A DNA stretch of 64,000 nucleotides from Muriicola marianensis (lineage in GTDB: Bacteria; Bacteroidota; Bacteroidia; Flavobacteriales; Flavobacteriaceae), in NCBI RefSeq assembly GCF_014638095.1, contig NZ_BMFH01000001.1:2179227-2243226 (forward strand), given 5' to 3'. Under the pieces are notes generated by a model that saw only the letters and a program-made list of their open reading frames with translations, did no database searches and was not told where the DNA came from. Positions 61,211 through 64,000 of this stretch are shown piece by piece. Made by a program: the position numbers and the translations under genes. Every line of letters starts with the position of its first letter. Within the stretch, counting starts at the first letter, position 1.

Positions 61211-61663
61211 TTACCCACAATTGTCCTTGATCCTTTGTAATGCCCTGGGAAAGGTTTCTTTCATATAATCCAGGTGCTCATCCATGATGTCGATATCCAC
61301 TCTGAGGGTGTTGTATCCTTGTCCCTCGATCAGGGAGTATTGTTCCGAAGAACCTGTCCATTTTTTGGTGTCATCATCAAGGGGCTGTTGCTCACCGCCT
61401 ACCACATTCCCGATATGCCTGAACTTTATGAGCTTGTTTGGAATATGAGTTTCAACCGTGCTGTAAATGCCATTTTTATCCGGATTGAGGAAATTGACGG
61501 TACTGCCCTCCTTCCAGCCATCTGTCACGGCGTAGGAGCCTTCGTAAAATACGCCGGCCCAGTCGCGGTAGGAGTCCGCATCCCAGAGTGCATTCCAGAT
61601 GGTGGACTTGTCAGCCTTAATATCTACATGAAACTGCAGTCTGTTTAGTTTTTTCATAACCAT
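61211..61663 (-). CDS. SRPBCC/START-superfamily protein
   Basis: A 150-residue SRPBCC-fold protein: FHVDIKADKSTIWNALWDADSYRDWAGVF, SAVEDGWKEGSTVNFLN-type strand-loop pattern (VTDGWKEGSTVNF), and an end helix LDYMKETFPRALQRIKD. The fold makes a hydrophobic cavity for lipids or other ligands. Two Met codons (61663 or 61657) are possible starts. It follows the small Gly-rich gene by 7 bases. Confidence 0.87.
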   Translation of the reverse strand: MVMKKLNRLQFHVDIKADKSTIWNALWDADSYRDWAGVFYEGSYAVTDGWKEGSTVNFLNPDKNGIYSTVETHIPNKLIKFRHIGNVVGGEQQPLDDDTKKWTGSSEQYSLIEGQGYNTLRVDIDIMDEHLDYMKETFPRALQRIKDNCG

Positions 61664-61670
61664 TCTGATC

Positions 61671-61850
61671 TTATGATTTACCCTGCTTTTCCCTGTCCGA
61701 CTCCTCCTTCCGATCCCATCTGCTCCCTATCCCTGCACCCAGGGCAAGGCCGATGGCGATCCACGTTCCTATATTATCCAGGGCCACTCCGATCGCTGCC
61801 CCTATAGCGATCCCCAAGGCCATTCCTTTTCCGAGATTTCTTTTATTCAT
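61671..61850 (-). CDS. Small glycine-zipper membrane protein
   Basis: A 59-residue protein with a hydrophobic Gly-rich core (GKGMALGIAIGAAIGVALDNIGTWIAIGLALGAGIGS) in two short helices separated by DN, then a charged tail. It resembles glycine-zipper inner-membrane proteins. ATG at 61850 is used; an upstream TTG would give an unlikely charged leader. It is probably co-transcribed with the SRPBCC gene. Confidence 0.65.
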   Translation of the reverse strand: MNKRNLGKGMALGIAIGAAIGVALDNIGTWIAIGLALGAGIGSRWDRKEESDREKQGKS

Positions 61851-61988
61851 TCTAGGGTTTTTATAAGTCTTTTTTGGGGTTGGCTCCAACCGGGAAAGAC
61901 CTGTTTCCTTTTTTTTTAGTCATTTTGAACTTTTGGTTCATGTCTCATATGTATACCTGAGAAGCAATACAGGGGGTGGTTCCGGGTG

Positions 61989-62297
61989 TTATTTAGTTTC
62001 TTTGGGAATTCTTTTGATGAGCTCTGTATTCTGATCGTGTTTCGCGCTATAGGACATCACCAGGGTTCCCCTGTTTCCATCCTGAGCCTCAATGGCAAAT
62101 ACAACAGTAGCATCCTGGGGGTTGGTCATCCCTTCGAAACGGAAAAAGTCCACGATCCTAAGATCCTCCGGCCGGTAATTTTTTCCGGACACCGAACCTA
62201 TGATCTCGGTGTCACCCGCTCTGAAGTCTTCGCGGAACCCCTCTTCGGTAAGCGAGTTCACTGCCTGTGAGAGTGAATCGTAATTCCTGTTGTTCAT
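61989..62297 (-). CDS. Conserved hypothetical small protein
   Basis: A 102-residue soluble protein: MNNRNYDSLSQAVNSLTEEGF, then FRFEGMTNPQDATVVFAIEAQDGNRGTLVMSY. This type recurs in Bacteroidota and has sometimes been labelled phosphoribosylpyrophosphate synthetase, but none of that enzyme's motifs are present. Function unknown. Confidence 0.75.
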   Translation of the reverse strand: MNNRNYDSLSQAVNSLTEEGFREDFRAGDTEIIGSVSGKNYRPEDLRIVDFFRFEGMTNPQDATVVFAIEAQDGNRGTLVMSYSAKHDQNTELIKRIPKETK

Positions 62298-62470
62298 GAT
62301 TGAATCGATTTTGTTTGAAATGAAAAGTCTTTTTCACAAACCGGCTATTCCCAAGGGAAGCAATGTGAAAACTATTCCTTCCCCTGGCCGGAGAGCGTAC
62401 ATTAATATAGGGAAATTATTCCGGTAATTTAAGGCGGTGAGCCTCTGATATTACTGAATTTCCTGCCTTT

Positions 62471-62944
62471 TTATGAAGGATCAGAAGGAGAGGATCTCAG
62501 AATACAGTGCCTCACAACATCAGGCTCATCCGTCCCGATCCTGTACTTTTTACCATTTTTGAGCTCAATCTCCACCGCATCGAGGCCGGAAACGGAATAT
62601 ATCCACATCCCGGGCCAGAACCATTTGCGGATGCCCTGTCCGTAATACCAGGGATTTCGTACAGCCTGAACCGAAGTGATATCCCGGAGGACAAATTTCT
62701 TTCTGAATAATCCCAAGCCCATGCGGATCCGTAAATGATGCTCGTCAATTGTGATCCTGAGGGATGCGATTGTGAAGAGGAAGCCCACGATGAGCACCAT
62801 TATCGAGGTCATAAGGAAATTAGGGCCCGAGTCATAAGAAGGGGGCTCGGCCAGGGCCGAGAGGTACACCCGGGTAAAGAAGGTCCCTGCGGCCAGGGTC
62901 AGCAGCAAGGTCAGATAGCTGTACTGGGTACGAGCGTAGTGCAT
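62471..62944 (-). CDS. Two-helix membrane protein with PH-like domain
   Basis: A 157-residue protein with two N-terminal hydrophobic helices (about 10-30 and 45-65). A cytosolic beta-rich domain follows (ITIDEHHLRIRMGLGLFRKKFVLRDITSVQAVRN, VEIELKNGKKYRIGTDEPDVV), of the bacterial PH-domain type. The role is unknown; such proteins may sense membrane or bind partners. No operon partner is evident. Confidence 0.75.
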   Translation of the reverse strand: MHYARTQYSYLTLLLTLAAGTFFTRVYLSALAEPPSYDSGPNFLMTSIMVLIVGFLFTIASLRITIDEHHLRIRMGLGLFRKKFVLRDITSVQAVRNPWYYGQGIRKWFWPGMWIYSVSGLDAVEIELKNGKKYRIGTDEPDVVRHCILRSSPSDPS

Positions 62945-63041
62945 AACAGGAGATAAAACAGGGTATATAAATTCCTTATCCTGTAACTAAGGTATTCAAT
63001 TTATAATCACGAATTTTTGCCTTCTCTACCTTAAACACAGA

Positions 63042-63074
63042 AGCGGCTTTAAAGGAAGGTCCTTTTAAACCGCT
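63042..63074 (-). terminator. Candidate terminator hairpin downstream of the DUF2892 gene
   Basis: Positions 63042-63056 and 63060-63074 form a 15-bp stem with two mismatches around AGG. The T-run that follows on minus is weak, so termination here is uncertain. It is 63 bases after the DUF2892 stop. Confidence 0.45.
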
Positions 63075-63136
63075 ACCGTTCCGGCAATGGGCTGCTTCAG
63101 TAGCAAACCCTTCCTGTAGAGAGAGCCGAAGTTGTG

Positions 63137-63346
63137 TTATTTGTCTTTAACCGGGCAGGTGCTAATACCAAACGGGGCATAGAGCGGGCAGAAACTGACA
63201 AAGCTTGTAAGCAAAAATACTGCGGCAAGGATGACAAGTACCAGCCCTAAGGTCCCTGAGATAGTTCCTGTATAGTAGAGTACGCCGATTACGGCGGCTA
63301 TGACGATTCTGATGACCCTGTCTGTTGATCCCATATTTTTTTTCAT
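63137..63346 (-). CDS. DUF2892 (YgaP-like) inner-membrane protein
   Basis: A 69-residue protein with two hydrophobic helices: MGSTDRVIRIVIAAVIGVLYYTGTISG and LVLVILAAVFLLTSFVSFCPLYAPFGISTCPV, with the CPLY and C-P pattern at the end typical of DUF2892. ATG at 63346 gives the family-standard MKKNMGSTDR start. This family often occurs beside rhodanese or Crp/Fnr genes, and here the Crp/Fnr gene is directly upstream on the same strand. Confidence 0.88.
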   Translation of the reverse strand: MKKNMGSTDRVIRIVIAAVIGVLYYTGTISGTLGLVLVILAAVFLLTSFVSFCPLYAPFGISTCPVKDK

Positions 63347-63423
63347 CGCATTGAATTTTTGTGGTTGTTGCACTATTGCCCTACAAAGATTTGCAATGAA
63401 AACGACCTGTGCAGTGACTGCGG

Positions 63424-64000
63424 TCACCACTCCCTGATGATACGGATCCCGTCTGAGTCCTGTACCACCTTTTCATCGACCTCCAATTTTTTGAGGACCC
63501 TGGTCACGACCTCCCGGGCGGTACCCAGCTCGTTGGCGATCTGATTATGGCTCATCCTGATGGCATCGCCCTGGGTCAGGTCGATTTTTCGTTTCAGGTG
63601 GTCGTACAACCTTTTGTCCATCTTGTCTAGCAGGAGATGGCTGATGGTATCCAGGAGTTCTGTATACCTCAGATTGAACTGGTTGTAGAACAGGGTATTG
63701 AATTCCGGATATTCCTTCAGCCAGGCCGGCAGGTATCGGACAGGGATAAGCAGGATCCTGGAATCCTCTTCCGTGACAGCAAATACTTTGCTGGGGGTAT
63801 TTTTCAAGGAGGCATAGAAGGTCATCACACAGCTTTGGGCCGGTTCGATGTAGTAGAGTAATAACTCCCTCTCTTCAAACCTCGAATACACCTTTACCAG
63901 TCCCTCTATCACAATGGGCAACACCTTGACGTACTGCTCTTCCCGAAGGATCTCAGTACCTTTTGGGATGTCTTTTATCTCGGATTGCTCCCGGATCTGT
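63424..64000 (-). CDS. Crp/Fnr-family transcriptional regulator (5' end outside window)
   Basis: The open frame continues in frame to the window edge, so the N-terminus is missing; at least 192 residues are present. A cyclic-nucleotide-binding-type beta domain (EIKDIPKGTEIL, VLPIVIEGLVKVYSRF, ELLLYYIEPAQSC) is followed by the dimer helix and a winged helix (MSHNQIANELGTAREVVTRVLKKLE). No FNR-type cysteine cluster is visible in the part seen. It lies directly upstream of the DUF2892 gene and probably regulates or senses redox or nitrosative stress; this is by analogy. Confidence 0.9.
   Translation of the reverse strand, partial: QIREQSEIKDIPKGTEILREEQYVKVLPIVIEGLVKVYSRFEERELLLYYIEPAQSCVMTFYASLKNTPSKVFAVTEEDSRILLIPVRYLPAWLKEYPEFNTLFYNQFNLRYTELLDTISHLLLDKMDKRLYDHLKRKIDLTQGDAIRMSHNQIANELGTAREVVTRVLKKLEVDEKVVQDSDGIRIIREW

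Noticed and set aside
61989-62297. Label phosphoribosylpyrophosphate synthetase for the 102-residue protein
   Set aside because: None of the PRPP synthetase motifs are present and the protein is far too short.

Overview
The window looks like a chromosomal stretch from a marine Flavobacteriaceae (Bacteroidota). The evidence is a SusC/SusD pair, repeated TAnnTTTG-type -7 promoter boxes in place of sigma-70 boxes, a mevalonate-type isoprenoid pathway, the Bacteroidota version of arginine synthesis that uses an N-acyl-ornithine carbamoyltransferase, and many short lipoprotein signals. No genus can be assigned from sequence alone. I found no rRNA, tRNA, CRISPR array, insertion sequence or prophage. 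Coding density is high and genes sit in short, tightly coupled operons.

Layout. 1-18.1 kb: an alpha-glucan/maltose utilisation locus. It holds a truncated FG-GAP/ASPIC lipoprotein, an SSS-type sodium symporter, SusD and SusC (minus strand), and a divergent run lacI - pgmB - GH65 phosphorylase - GH13 neopullulanase - GH13 lipoprotein alpha-amylase. Two palindromes sharing the core AAAACGGTTT lie between susC and lacI. 18.1-23.6 kb: a small membrane protein, a glycerophosphodiesterase and a YhiN-type flavoprotein, then glpK-glpF and TspO. 23.7-27.6 kb: mevalonate-diphosphate decarboxylase, mevalonate kinase, a UbiA prenyltransferase and RluB. 27.6-36.9 kb: a BLUF photosensor, then a nine-gene arginine operon (GNAT, argG, argC, proC, argD, argF', argB, argE, argH). 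37.1-43.8 kb: three glycosyltransferases, a polyferredoxin membrane protein and an FAD oxidoreductase. 43.9-49.3 kb: a GH113-like lipoprotein and an arsenosugar-type cluster (TIGR04283 glycosyltransferase, DUF547, ArsM-like methyltransferase, purine nucleoside phosphorylase, TIGR04282 glycosyltransferase, rhodanese). 49.4-53.7 kb: a GH32 fructan hydrolase, an unknown secreted protein, a DUF4287/DUF5655 protein, a putative lytic transglycosylase and small membrane/basic ORFs. 53.9-57.2 kb: a four-gene operon that joins a Rab/Ras-like small GTPase to a cytosolic PAS-histidine kinase-receiver protein and two unassigned helical proteins. 57.3-64 kb: an XRE regulator with its membrane partner, a potassium channel, several small stress or hypothetical proteins, and a Crp/Fnr regulator cut by the window end.

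How it works together. The first block is a complete route from alpha-glucan to glucose 6-phosphate: surface amylase, SusCD import, periplasmic neopullulanase, inner-membrane symporter, phosphorolysis to glucose and beta-glucose 1-phosphate, then beta-phosphoglucomutase, probably under the LacI regulator. The arginine operon makes arginine from glutamate except for an obvious argA/argJ; the leading GNAT gene is the best local candidate for the first acylation. The strongest candidate for an undescribed system is the small-GTPase/kinase operon at 53.9-57.2 kb. The cluster at 37-49 kb, which places an electron-transfer pair and glycosyltransferases next to arsenosugar genes but has no ArsS radical-SAM gene, comes second.
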